A DNA stretch of 21,249 nucleotides, from positions 1 to 21,249 of the forward strand of contig NW_026971247.1 of NCBI RefSeq assembly GCF_963678635.1. Direction: 5' to 3'. The DNA comes from Symsagittifera roscoffensis (taxonomy: Eukaryota; Xenacoelomorpha; Acoela; Convolutidae). This document shows positions 8,591 to 21,249 of the stretch, in pieces. A program made the position numbers and the translations under genes. Under the pieces are notes generated by a model. The model had not been told where the DNA came from. It searched no databases and was given only the letters and a program-made list of their open reading frames with translations. Each line of letters begins with the position of its first letter. Position 1 is the stretch's first letter.

Positions 8591-9312
8591 TCACCATTGC
8601 TAAACTGTTTGGCTACTTTTAAATTAAGGTTCTTCGCATTTTGTAAAACTGTTTGTACTGCAACAATCCTTTTCATCGTTAACTTCTTTCTTTAACAGCT
8701 AAGCTGAAGTGTTTGTAATAATGTGATTTGAAAACAATGGGAGGAATTTCACTCTAACAGTTACATACCATTAAACATTTCTACTACTACCTTTTTATTA
8801 TTTGTAGTTTGTAGGTAGTATTTCCATTCCCCTCTCGAAAAAAAAGACATCGTACTGTTCCTCTCCAGTTTGGGACTTTAAGTTTTTTTCTATGGTTGAA
8901 AAAACTCTAAAATTGTATGAGTTAATTATCAATGTCTTCAATACACCAAGTTGCCTTTGAGTTCACTGTTCTCATTTCAAAATTTGACAAAAGTATCATA
9001 TCTATATTTTGCCCAGAAACGGCAGCCACCTTTAGTGAGTGATTTCAATTTACTGCCTTTTCACCATAAACTTTAGCACAAGTTGGGGAAATAGCTTACT
9101 GCTGCCAACAGCTAAGCTACGTTGCCAAATTTGCGTGTAAATTTTTGTTTTATACCATAAAAGTCAATTCCCCGTTCGCTAACCAGTTTCATTAAGGTCG
9201 AAAGTTCATTTGCCCGAAACAAATAAAACAAATAATATAATTCATATAATTAACCAATAACAATGTCAATTCATAGCACTTAGGACATAATAAATGTAGT
9301 TTTATTTTCCTC

Positions 9313-9481
9313 TTTGGAGTGCCCCTGTGGTTTGAAAACTTTGTTTGGAGCCCCAATGTGGTTCTGTAAATAGGGTCTGGAGCACCGAGAAGTTTTGTCT
9401 GGAGCGCCTATTTGGTTTTGGGATAACGCTCTGTAGCACCCTGTGTAGGTACCCCCCCCCCCCCCCCTGTTGGAGCGCCGG
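9313..9481 (+). repeat. Short tandem GGAGCGCC-type repeat
   Basis: The motif TTTGGAGYGCC / TCTGGAGCRCC recurs at 9313, 9344, 9376, 9398 and 9430 (as TCTGTAGCACC), and once more as GTTGGAGCGCC just after the C run (about 9469). Spacings are 31, 32, 22 and 32 bp, with TGTGGTTT or TTTGGTTTTG between copies. The block is much richer in G and C than its surroundings. This is a degenerate minisatellite or part of an interspersed repeat. Confidence 0.7.
9452..9467 (+). repeat. Run of 16 C
   Basis: An uninterrupted homopolymer of sixteen cytosines inside the GGAGCGCC-type repeat block. Such a run is prone to slippage and to length errors in sequencing, so its exact length is uncertain. Confidence 0.9.
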
Positions 9482-11458
9482 CGAATTATCTTACTACTAT
9501 TTATTATACACACATATAAAAATTATTTTTTTTGTGCATGTGATTTTGTTTCCAAAGTTGCTACTTTTAAAGCATATCATAGTCATTCAGCAATGCAAGT
9601 TTTTAAGTTAAGCTAGCAAGGTTAAGTTTTTAGTTCTTAAGTATAGAATTATTGTTATGCTAAAACTAAATGCCTTGCTTTGATTTGTTAATTTAGGCCA
9701 CTCGGCGAACTGGCTTTTGATTGATTTTTTTCAATCTTTTTTCAAGCTGAAAAAATTTGAAAAACTATGCTAATTTTCACACACTTCCGGTTAAAGAAAC
9801 TAAACGAATAAAGTGGAAACTAAACAGTTTGCTTTCAATCAATCTCAAACAAGGTTCACTTCAATGCAAATAGTCATTCAGGTCTGATGTGACTCAAAAA
9901 CTTTCTTAAGCTTTTTTTGTTTGATTCATATTTTTCGGAAGGTTGAGAGGAATTTTCAGGAGCTCAACTAGTTTTTGTTCTCATAAATTAAACTGAAGTT
10001 AGAAACGTTTTTAATAACAAACTAACAAAAAATCAAACCAGCGCAGACGAGGTATGAAAAAGTTTTTCGATTATAATAGACTCATCGAAAACGGGAATAT
10101 TTAAGATCACTTTAAAATGCAAAATTTCGTAGAACTTTGCTGTAAAACAGTTTGAGACTGTAACATTGACTACCAATTAAATGAAAGATGCAATACTACA
10201 ACTAAAACTAGTTCTAGAAGATAAATTAATTGTCTATTTCGTTTACTAAAGATGGATTGGTTTGCTTAAGGTTTTTGTTTGGAGTGATGCTTGCGTGTTC
10301 ATGGTGCAGTGTTCTTTCGGGTGTGTTACTTATCAAATTTTCAGCCCAAACCGATCCAGAAGACCAGGTGAGTAGTTTTTTTTCTTGGATGTAATACAAC
10401 TTTTTGACAATTGCGAAAACAAAAATTCAATTAAACTTGAAAATTAGCTTTTTGATGGTCTGAGCAGGAGAAAAAAACGTCATCAGCATATCTTGATAAA
10501 TATAAACCTATTTTTCATTATCTAGGAAGCATTTGTATGGAAAAAATATCAGGCAAAAAAAAGCAATATAACCTTTAAAAAATTATTTTACTATTCATAG
10601 TATCCGTAACACTGCTTGTCTTTAAAATAGTCATAATAAAATATTAAATAACCTATTTGAAATTCCGAAACAATGACACTGAAAAAAACTAATGCTCATT
10701 CTAGAACAATACTGAACAGTTTCAATAGTCATGACTAGAACATTTCTCACAAAATTTTCATCAAAAATCTATACCGGAAAACCAGAAAAGCAGAAAAAAA
10801 GTTAAAAATGCGTAAACGTAGAAGAAAATGCAGAAATTAAGCAACCTAAGAAAAAAATGTCCAGGCATCGACAAAATGTCTTGTACACGAACTTCGGTTT
10901 AATACCGAGAGTCGATTTTCACCGCACGCAGAAATGAAAAGCGAAATTTGAGATTCAGGTTATTTTTGTTTAGGAATTTGAAGAAAAAGTCTTTAAGTGA
11001 AACAAAAAGTTCTATAATTAGTTTTTGTTTCGCAAAATTGATCTTGAAGATTCTTCCTCTCTTCTGATAAGCTATTGAGTCGCATAAAAAACTTTCCAAA
11101 GAAAGTTTTGATGACCGTTGTGAATGCGTTAACTTTTTCAGTTCACAGTTTGTCGCACTTATTGTTTCTCTCTTCATACAAAAAACCTAACTAGTCAAAA
11201 TTATCATGAGTGTGAATTATCTAGAGTGTCATCAATTTTGTTACATGGGAAATATATCAATACAAATAAGGTGGAAGATCAAAGTTTTTCTAAAAAAAGA
11301 TAACGGATAAGGATGTAGAGCGGGCTCAAATCATGAACAAGCTGGAACAGCATCGGATGACTCCTTGCACGCTAAACAGAAAATTTTTTCTTCTTTCAAT
11401 TCTGCAAATTTTGTTGCTGGGCATGATATTTGAACTTCCCATGAAAACTACTCTTGAT

Positions 11459-11497
11459 AACCAGGAGTCACTTTTGAACTTTTGACAACCAGGAGTC
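11459..11497 (+). repeat. Short direct repeat AACCAGGAGTC
   Basis: AACCAGGAGTC occurs at 11459-11469 and 11487-11497, 28 bp apart, each near a CTTTTGA or CTTGAT. It is a small local duplication with no other visible role. Confidence 0.6.
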
Positions 11498-11617
11498 GGA
11501 GGACTGATGAAACATTTTAAACTAAACTAATCTCGATGAAAGAGAGGTACGTAGACAGATTACACAAAAAAAACAGCATCAACCAGTAAAAAATCTGTTT
11601 AAAAGACGTCGCTTCTA

Positions 11618-11690
11618 ATCTAACTGCTGACTTTTTGAAAAAAACTAGCTGCTAATTTTGAAGCTGATCTAACTGCTTATTTTAAATGGT
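11618..11690 (+). repeat. Degenerate triplet of CTAACTGCT units just before the satellite
   Basis: CTAACTGCTGACTTTTTGAA (about 11620), CTAGCTGCTAATTTTGAA (11645) and CTAACTGCTTATTTTAAA (about 11669) are three related units spaced about 24-25 bp apart. They end within about 20 bp of the first satellite pentamers, so they mark the edge of the array but are not part of it. Confidence 0.55.
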
Positions 11691-11880
11691 TTTGTATGAT
11701 ATGATATGTTATGAGGCATATAGTTTTATACGACTTGATATGATTATGATAAGACATGAGGTGATGTGATATGATACGATATGATAAGATATGAAGTGAT
11801 GTTTTATGATATGATAAGATATGAGGTGATGTTATATGATATGATAAGATCTGAGGTGATGTTTTATGATATGATAAGAT

Positions 11881-14650
11881 ATGAGGTGATGTGATATGAT
11901 ACGATATGATAAGATATGAGGTGATGTGATATGATTTGATAAAATATGAGGTGATATGATATGATGTGATAAGATATGAGGTGATGTTAAAAGATACGAT
12001 ATGATAAGATATGAGGTGATGTTTTATGATATGATAAGATATGAGGTGATGTTATATGATATGATAAGATCTGAGGTGATGTTTTATGATATGATAAGAT
12101 ATGATATGAGGCGATGTGATATGATATGATAAGATCTGAGGTGATGTTTTATGATATGATAAGATATGAGGTGATGTGATATGATACGATATGATAAGAT
12201 ATGAGGTGATGTGATATGATTTGATAAAATACGAGGTGATATGATATGATGTGATAAGATATGAGGTGATGTTAAAAGATACGATATGATAAGATATGAA
12301 GTGATGTTTTATGATATGATAAGATATGAGGTGATGTTATATGATATGATAAGATCTGAGGTGATGTTTTATGATATGATAAGATATGATATGAGGCGAT
12401 GTGATATGATATGATAAGATATGAGGTGATGTGATATGATTTGATAAAATATGAGGTGATGTTATACGATATGATAAGATATGAGGTGATGTTAAAAGAT
12501 ACGATATGATAAGATATGAGGTGATGTGATTTGATATGATAAGAAATGAGGTGATGTTGTATAATATGATAAAAAATGAGGCGATGTTAAAAGATACGAT
12601 ATGAAAAGATATGAGGTGATGTGATATGATATGATAAGATATGAGGTGATGTTGTATGATATGATAAGATATGAGGTGATGTTATATGATATGATTAGAT
12701 ATGAGGTGATATGATATGATATGATAACATATGAGTTGATGTTATATGATATGATAAGATATGAGGTGATATGATATGATATGATAAGATATGAGGTGAT
12801 GTTATACGATATGATAAGATATGAGGTGATGCTAAATGATAGGATAAGATATGAGGTGATGTTATAAGATAAGATAAGATATCGGGTGATGTTATATGAA
12901 GTGATAAGATATGAGGTGATATGATATGATATGATAAGATATGTGGTAATGTTCAATGATATGATAAGATATTAGGTGATGTTAAATGATATAATAAGAT
13001 TTGAGGTGATGTTAAAAGATACGATATGATAAGATATGAGGTGATGTTTTGTGATATGATAAGATATGAGGTGATGTTATAAGATATGATAAGATATGAG
13101 GTGATGTTTTATGATATGATAAGATATGAGTTGATGTGATATGATACGATACGATAAGATATGAGGCGGTGTGATATGATACGATATGATAAGATATGAG
13201 GTGATGTGATATGATTTGATAAAATATGAGGTGATATGATATGATGTGATAAGATATGAGGTGATGTTAAAAGATACGATATGATAAGATATGAGGTGAT
13301 GTTTTATGATATGATAAGATATGAGGTGATGTTATATGATATGATAAGATATGAGGTGATGTTTTATGATATGATAAGATATGAGTTGATGTGATATGAT
13401 ACGATACGATAAGATATGAGGCGGTGTGATATGATACGATATGATAAGATATGAGGTGATGTGATATGATTTGATAAAATATGAGGTGATATGATATGAT
13501 GTGATAAGATATGAGGTGATGTTAAAAGATACGATATGATAAGATATGAGGTGATGTTTTATGATATGATAAGATATGAGGTGATGTTATATGATATGAT
13601 AAGATCTGAGGTGATGTTTTATGATATGATAAGATATGATATGAGGCGATGTGATATGATACGATAAGATCTGAGGTGATGTTTTATGATATGATAGGAT
13701 ATGAGGTGATGTGATATGATACGATATGATAAGATATGAGGTGATGTGATATGATTTGATAAATTATGAGGTGATATGATATGATGTGATAAGATATGAG
13801 GTGATGTTAAAAGATACGATATGATAAGATATGAAGTGATGTTTTATGATATGATAAGATATGAGGTGATGTTATATGATATGATAAGATCTGAGGTGAT
13901 GTTTTATGATATGATAAGATATGATATGAGGCGATGTGATATGATATGATAAGATATGAGGTGATGTGATATGATTTGATAAAATATGAGGTGATGTTAT
14001 ACGATATGATAAAATATGAGGTGATGTTAAAAGATACGATATGATAAGATATGAGGTGATGTGATTTGATATGATAAGATATGAGGTGATGTTGTATGAT
14101 ATGATAAAAAATGAGGCGATGTTAAAAGATAAGATATGAAAAGATATGAGGTGATGTGATATGATATGATAAGATATGAGGTGATGTTGTATGATATGAT
14201 AACATATGAGTTGATGTTATATGATATGATAAGATATGAGGTGATATGATATGATATGATAAGATATGAGGTGATGTTATACGATATGATAAGATATGAG
14301 GTGATGCTAAATGATATGATAAGATATGAGGTGATGTTATAAGATAAGATAAGATATGGGGTGATGTTATATGAAGTGATAAGATATGAGGTGATATGAT
14401 ATGATATGATAAGATATGTGGTAATGTTCAATGATATGATAAGATATTAGGTGATGTTAAATGATATAATAAGATTTGAGGTGATGTTAAAAGATACGAT
14501 ATGATAAGATATGAGGTGATGTTTTGTGATATGATAAGTTATGAGGTGATGTTGTATGATATGATAAGATATGAGGTGATGTTATAAGATATGATAAGAT
14601 ATGAGGTGATGTTTTATGATATGATAAGATATGAGTTGATGTGATATGAT
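11881..14650 (+). repeat. Higher-order repeat of 1535 bp with nested 285- and 250-bp duplications
   Basis: The rare variant block AAGATATGATATGAGGCGAT occurs at 12096, 12381, 13631 and 13916. That gives spacings of 285 bp within a pair and 1535 bp between pairs. Other landmarks (11881 with 13416, 11941 with 13476, 12001 with 13536, 12492 with 14027) keep the 1535-bp offset. The second copy lacks 60 bp relative to 12640-12720, exactly two 30-bp units, and has a 30-bp unit extra near 14550. A 250-bp duplication is also seen (13139 with 13389, carrying GAGGCGGTGTGAT). All these lengths are multiples of five. The right end of copy two is approximate. Confidence 0.8.
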
Positions 14651-16050
14651 ACGATACGATAAGATATGAGGCGGTGTGATATGATATGATAAAATATGAA
14701 GTGATGTGATATGATATGATAAGATATGAGGTGATATGATATGATATGATAAGATATGAGGTGATGTTATACGATATGATAAGATATGAGGTGAAGTTAT
14801 ATGATACGATATGATAAGATATGAGGTGATGTGATATAATATGATAAGATATGAGGTGATGTTGTACGATATGATAAGATATGAGGTGATGTTATATGAT
14901 ATGATTAGATATGAGGTGATATGATATGATATGATAAGACATGAGTTGATGTTATATGATATGATAAGATATCAGGTGATATGATATGATACGATACGAT
15001 AAGATATGAGGCGGTGTGATATGATATGATAAGTTATGAAGTGATGTGATATGATATGATAAGATATGAGGTGATATGATATGATATGATAAGATATGAG
15101 GTGATGTTATACGATATGATAAGATATGAGGTGAAGTTATATGATACGATATGATAAGATATGAGGTGATGTGATATGATATGATAAGATATGAGGTGAT
15201 GTTGTACGATATGATAAGATATGAGGTGATGTTATATGATATGATTAGATATGAGGTGATATGATATGATATGATAAGACATGAGTTGATGTTTTATGAT
15301 ATGATAAGATATGAGGTGAAGTTATATGATACGATATGATAAGATATGAGGTGATGTGATATAATATGATAAGATATGAGGTGATGTTGTACGATATGAT
15401 AAGATATGAGGTGATGTTATATGATATGATTAGATATGAGGTGATATGATATGATATGATAAGACATGAGTTGATGTTATATGATATGATAAGATATCAG
15501 GTGATATGATATGATATGATACGATAAGATATGAGGCGGTGTGATATGATATGATAAGATATGAAGTGATGTGATATGATATGATAAGATATGAGGTGAT
15601 ATGATATGATATGATAAGATATGAGGTGATGTTATACGATATGATAAGATATGAGGTGAAGTTATATGATACGATATGATAAGATATGAGGTGATGTGAA
15701 ATGATATGATAAGATATGAGGTGATGTTGTACGATATGATAAGATATGAGGTGATGTTATATGATATGATTAGATATGAGGTGATATGATATGATATGAT
15801 AAGACATGAGTTGATGTTTTATGATATGATAAGATATGAGGTGATGTGATATGATACGATATGATAAGATATGAGGCGATGGGATATGATATGATAAGAT
15901 TTGAGGTGATGTGATATGATATGATAAGATATGAGGTGATATGATATGATATGATATGATAAGATATGAGGTGATGTTATACGATATGATAAGATATGAG
16001 GTGAAGTTATATGATACGATATGATAAGATATGAGGTGAAGTTATATGAT
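14651..16050 (+). repeat. Second higher-order repeat block, 340- and 525-bp spacing
   Basis: The variant GTGAAGTTATATGATACGAT recurs at 14791, 15131, 15316, 15656, 16001 and 16036. AAGATATGAGGCGGTGTGAT recurs at 14661, 15001 and 15526. Spacings of 340, 185 and 525 bp (340 + 185) show tandem amplification of a different subset of units from the 1535-bp block to its left. Confidence 0.7.
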
Positions 16051-16500
16051 ACGATATGATAAAATATGAGGATATGTGATATGATATGATAAGATATGAG
16101 GTGATGTTGTATGATATGATAAGATATGAGGTGATGTTACATGATATGAATAGATATGAGGTGATATGATATGATATGATAAGACATGAGTTGATGTTAT
16201 ATGATATGATAAGATATGAGGTGATATGATATGATATGATACGATATGAGGTGATGTTATACGATATGATAAGATACGATGTGATGTCATATGATATAAT
16301 AAGATATGAGGTGATGTTATAAGATATGATAAGATATGGGGTGATGTTATATGATGTGATAAGATATGAGGTGATATGATATGATATGATAAGATATGAG
16401 GTGATTTTATATGTCATGAAATGATATGAGGTGATTATATATGATACGATAAGATATGTGGTGATGTTATATGATACGATATGATAAGATATGAAGTGAT

Positions 16501-19500
16501 GTGATAGGATATGATAAGATATGGGGTGATGTTTAAAAGATACGATATGATAAGATATGTGAGTGATGTTATATGTTATGAAAGATTTTAGATGATGTTA
16601 TATGATTTGATAAGATATGAGGTGATGTTAAAAGATATGATGTGATATGAAGATATGAGGTGATGTTTTGTGATATGATAAGATATGAGGTGATGTTGTA
16701 TGATATGATAAGATATGAGCTGATGTTGTTATATGATATGATAAGATATGATGGTGATATGATATGATATAATAAGATGTGAGTTGATGTTATATGATAT
16801 GATAAGTTATGAGGTGATATGATATGATACGATAAGATATGAGGTGATGTTATACAATATGATAAGATATGAGGTGATGTTATATGATATGATAAGATAT
16901 GAGGTGATTATATATAATACGATAAGATATGAGGTGATGTTATATGATACGAAATGTTCAGATATGAGGGTGATGTGATAGGATATGATAAGATATGGGG
17001 TGATGCTAAAAGATACGATATGATAAGATATGTGATGATGTTATATGATATGATAAGATATTAGGTGATGTTATATGATATGATAAGATATGAGGTGATG
17101 TTAAAAGATACGATATGATAAGATATGAGGTGATGTTTTGTGATATGATAAGATATGAGGTGATGTTGTATGATATGATAAGATATGAGGTGATGTTATA
17201 TGATGTGATAAGATATGAGGTGATATGATATGATATGATAAGATATGAGTTGATGTTATATGATATGATAAGATATGAGGTGATGTGATATGATATGATA
17301 AGTTATCAGGTGATGTTAGACAATATGATAAGATATGAGGTGATGTTATATGAAATGATAAGATATGAGGTGATGTTATATATGATAAGATATGGGGTGA
17401 TGTTGTATGATATGATAAGATACGAGTTGATATGATATGATATGATAAGATATCAGGTGATATTATATGATATGAAATGATATGAGGTGATTATATATGA
17501 TACGATAAGATATGAGGTGATGTTATATGATACGATATGATAAGATATGAGGTGATGTGATAGGATATGATAAGATATGGGGTGATGTTAAAAGATACGA
17601 TATGATAAGATATGAGGTGATGTTATATGATATGATAAGATATGTGGTGATGTTATATGATATGATAAGGCATGAGGTGATAATATACGATTTGATAAGA
17701 TATGAAGGTGATGTTAAAAGATACGATATGATAAGATATTTGGTGATGTTTTATGATATGATAAGATATGAAGTGATGTTGTATGATATGATAAGATTTC
17801 AGGTGATGTTGTACGATATGATAAGATATGAGAGGATGTTACATGAAATGATAAGATATGAGGTGATGTTATATGATATGATAAGATATGAGGCGATGTT
17901 ATATCATATGATAAGATATGTGGTGATGTTAAATAATATGAGAAAGATATGAGGTGATGTTATATGATATGATATGGTAGGATATGAGGTGATTTTATTT
18001 GCTATGATAAGATATGAGGTGATGATATATGATACGATAAGATATGAGGTGATGTTATATGATACGATATGATAAGATAATAGGTGATCTAATTTGATAT
18101 GATAAGATATGAGGTGATTTTATATGATACGATATGATAAGATATGAGGTGATGTTATATGATACGATACGATAGGATATGAGCTTATGTTTTATGATAT
18201 GATAAGATATGAGGTAATGTTATACGATATGATAAGATATGAGGTGATGTTATATGATATGATAAGATATGAGGTGATGTTGTACGATATGATAAGATAT
18301 GAGGTGGTGTTATAAGAAATGATAAGATATGAGGTGATGTTATATGATATGATAAGATATGAGGCGATGTTATATGATATGATAAGATATGTGGTGATGT
18401 TAAATGATATGATAAGATATGAGGTGATGTTATAAGATACGATATGATAGGAAATGAGGTGATGATATGTGATACGATAAGATATGTGGTGATGTTATAT
18501 GATATGATAAGGCATGAGGTGATAATATACGATTTTGATAAGATATGAGGTGATGTTAAAGATACGATATGATAAGATATAAGGTGATGTTTTATGATAT
18601 GATAAGATATGAAGTGATGTTGTATGATATGATAAGATTTCAGGTGATGTTGTACGATATGATAAGATATGAGAGGATGTTACATGATACGATACGATAG
18701 GATATGAGCCTTATGTTTTATGATATGATAAGATATGAGGTAATGTTATACGATATGATAAGATATGAGGTGATGTTATATGATTTGATAAGATATGATG
18801 TGATGATATGTGATACGATAAGATATGAGGTGTTGTTATACAATATGATAAGATTTGAGGTGATGTTATATGATATGATAAGTATGAGGTGATGTTATAT
18901 GATATAATAAGTTATGAGTGATGTTATATGATATGATAAAATATGAGGTGATATGATATGATATGATAAGATATCAGGTGATGTTATATGATATGAAATG
19001 ATATGAGGTGATTATATATTGATACGATATGATATGAGGTGATGTTATATGATACGATATGATAATATATGAGGTGATGTGATAGGATATGATAAGATAT
19101 GGGGTGATGTTAAAAGAAACGATATGATAAGATATGAGGTGATGTTCAAGGATATGAAAAGATATGTGGTGATGTTATATGATATGATAAGGTATGAGGT
19201 GATGTTATATGATATGATCAGATATGAAGTGATGTTGTATGATATGATAAGATATCAGGTGATGTTGTACGATATGATAAGATATGAGGTGATATGATAT
19301 GATATGATAAGATATGAAATGATGTTATATAAAATATGAGGTGATGTTGTACGATATGATAAGATATGAGGTGATGTTATATGAAATGATAAGATATGAT
19401 GTGATGTTATATGATATGATAAGATATGAGGCGATGTTATATGCAATGATAAGATATGTGGTGATGTTAATTGATATGATAAGATATGAGGTGATGTTTT

Positions 19501-21249
19501 ATGATACGATATGATAGGATATGAGGTGATATTATATGATATGATAAGATATGAGGTGATGATATATGATACGATAAGATATGAGGTGATGTTATATGAT
19601 ACGATATGATAAGATAATAGGTGATGTTATATGAAATGATAAGATATGAGGTGATGTTATATGATATGATAAGATATGAGGCGTATGTTATATGATATGA
19701 TAAAATATGTGGTGATGTTAAATGAAATGATAAGATATGATGGTGATGATATATGATACGATAAGATATGAGGGTGATGTTATATGATACGGTATGATAA
19801 GATAATAGGTGATGTTATATGAAATGATAAGATATGAGATGATGTTATATGATATGATAAGATATGAGGTGATGTTGTACGATATGATAAGATATGAGGT
19901 GATGTTATATGAAATGATAAGATATGAGGTGATGTTATATGATATGATAAGAAATGAGGCGATGTTATATGATATGATAAGATATGTGGTGATGTTAAAT
20001 GATATGATAAGATATGAGGTGATGTTATAAGATACGATATGATAGGAAATGAGGTGATTTTATATGATTTGATAAGATATGATGTGATGATATATGATAC
20101 GATAAGATATGAGGTGTTGTTATACAATATGATAAGATTTGAGGTGATGTTATATGATATGATAAGATATGAGGTGATGTTATATGATATAATAAGTTAT
20201 GGGGTGATGTTATATGATATGATAAAATATGAGGGTGATATGATATGATATGATAAGATATCAGGTGATGTTATATGATATGAAATGATATGAGGTGATT
20301 ATATATGATACGATATGATATGAGGTGATGTTATACGATACGATATGATAATATATGAGGTGATGTGATAGGATATGATAAGATATGGGGTGATGTTAAA
20401 AGAAACGATATGATAAGGATATGAGGTGATATTCAAGGATATGAAAAGATATGTGGTGATGTTATATGATATGATAAGGTATGAGGTGATGTTATATGAT
20501 ATGATCAGATATGAAGTGATGTTGTATGATATGATAAGATATCAGGTGATGTTGTACGATATGATAAGATTATGAGGTGATATGATATGATATGATAAGA
20601 TATGAAATGATGTTATGTAAAATAAGAGGTGATGTTGTACGATATGATAAGATATGAGGTGATGTTATATGAAATGATAAGATATGATGTGTTGTTATAT
20701 GATATGATAAGATATGAGGCGATGTTATATGATATGATAAGATATGTGGTGATGTTAAATGATATGATAAGATATGAGGTGATGTTTTATGATACGATAT
20801 GATAGGATATGAGGTGATATTATATGATATGATAAGATATGAGGTGATGATGTATGATACGATAAGATATGAGGTGATGTTATATGATACGATATGATAA
20901 GATAATAGGTGATCTGATTTGATATGATAAGATATGAGGTGATTTTATATGATACCATATGATAAGATATGAGGTGATGTTATATGATACGATATGATAA
21001 GATATGAGGTGATGTTTTGTGAAATGATAAGATATGATTTGATGTTATATGATATGATAAGATATGAGGTGATGTCATATGATATGATAAGATATGAGGT
21101 GATGTTGACCGATATGATAAGATATGAGGTGATGTTATAAGAAATGATAAGACATGAGGTGATGTTATATGATATGATAAGATATGAGGCAATGTTATAT
21201 GATATGATAAGATATGTGGTGATGTTAAATGATATGATAAGATATGAAG
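16501..21249 (+). repeat. Third satellite block, looser higher-order repeats with phase slips
   Basis: The landmark GTGATAGGATATGATAAGAT followed by ATGGGGTGATG occurs at 16501, 16975, 17557, 19079 and 20365, spaced 474, 582, 1522 and 1286 bp. A long variant block with AAGGCATGAGGTGATAATAT occurs near 17667 and 18509. Unlike the blocks to the left, this part contains many 1-base insertions and deletions that break the five-base phase, so it appears older or less homogenised. Confidence 0.65.

Larger units (their letters stand above)
8591..11696. other. AT-rich region with no supported gene
   Basis: About 3.1 kb between the polymerase relic and the satellite. Apart from the small repeats listed separately, I see only AT-rich sequence with homopolymer runs. 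The longest frame (10899-11177, minus strand, 92 codons with an ATG) is K-, F- and L-rich and shows no domain, so I do not call it a gene. No right-hand terminal inverted repeat of the polymerase element could be matched, since its left end is not identified either. Confidence 0.5.
11697..21249 (+). repeat. Large NNGAT pentamer satellite, 30-bp units
   Basis: From the first ATGAT units to the window end the sequence is built of pentamers ending mostly in GAT: ATGAT, AAGAT, GTGAT and ACGAT, with ATGAG, GTTAT and GTTTT at fixed places. Six pentamers make a common 30-bp unit; 12666-12695 is an exact consensus copy, with TGATAAG at each junction. About 318 unit-equivalents fit in the 9.55 kb. The consensus plus strand has no C and 27% G. 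From about 11761 to 16530 the five-base phase never slips; after that, single-base indels appear. The array continues past the window edge. Three of six frames of the consensus are open, which produces long repeat ORFs (such as ITSYLIISYN or RYEVMLYDMI repeats) that I do not regard as genes. Confidence 0.97.

Noticed and set aside
9280-9611. Overlapping frames on both strands across the C run
   Set aside because: They read through the GGAGCGCC repeat and the C homopolymer (glycine or proline runs), so they reflect the repeat.
10899-11177. Minus-strand 92-codon ORF with ATG
   Set aside because: Composition is K/F/L-rich as expected from AT-rich random sequence; no motif, neighbour or signal supports it.
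1-11696. Terminal inverted repeats, integrase, packaging ATPase, protease or capsid genes of a complete Polinton
   Set aside because: I looked for their motifs by eye and found none; the element is incomplete in this window or too decayed to recognise.
12492-21192. Long open frames in the satellite on both strands (for example 12492-12956, 14027-14431, 16007-16417, 17557-17952)
   Set aside because: A C-free 30-bp repeat with a length divisible by three leaves three of six frames without stops. The products are pure repeats such as ITSYLIISYN, in several overlapping frames, so they follow from the satellite and not from coding.
11697-21249. CRISPR-like array
   Set aside because: Repeats are contiguous pentamers with no unique spacers, and the rest of the window is eukaryotic in character.

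Overview
The window looks like animal nuclear DNA, most likely from an invertebrate. It is AT-rich, has no bacterial-style operons or ribosome binding sites, carries an old virus-like transposon, and ends in a very long simple-sequence satellite. The sequence alone does not let me name the species.

Layout. Positions 170-1324 hold two broken reading frames on the minus strand with no family I recognise; one contains a proline run. Positions 1832-2403 hold a broken plus-strand gene whose predicted C-terminus carries a nuclear-localisation-like KKRKV motif. Positions 2404-4500 show no convincing gene. Positions 4501-8321 hold the remains of one long gene: a family B DNA polymerase of the protein-primed Polinton/Maverick (adintovirus-like) type. 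It is preceded by C2H2 zinc-finger-like motifs in the frame of its first segment. The order of motifs is that of a full-length polymerase (zinc finger, exonuclease motifs, a DHCH zinc knuckle, palm motifs A, B and C, C-terminal tail). The reading frame nevertheless changes about eleven times and is cut by at least nine stop codons, so it cannot encode a working enzyme as written. A short intact ORF (8318-8590) overlaps its stop codon. I found no integrase, packaging ATPase, protease or recognisable capsid gene, and no terminal inverted repeats, so the element is partial, decayed, or runs off the left edge.

Positions 8591-11696 are non-coding as far as I can see, with a small GGAGCGCC-type tandem repeat, a 16-base C run and a few short direct repeats. 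From about 11697 to the end (9.5 kb, 45% of the window) lies a satellite built of NNGAT pentamers, mostly in 30-bp units of six pentamers. The plus strand has almost no C. Higher-order repeats (285 bp inside 1535 bp, then 340/525 bp, then roughly 0.5-1.5 kb) are visible. All long open frames in this half are by-products of the repeat.

Working together: the polymerase relic, the zinc-finger motifs and the flanking relics are most simply one dead Polinton-like insertion beside a satellite array. No active system can be supported.
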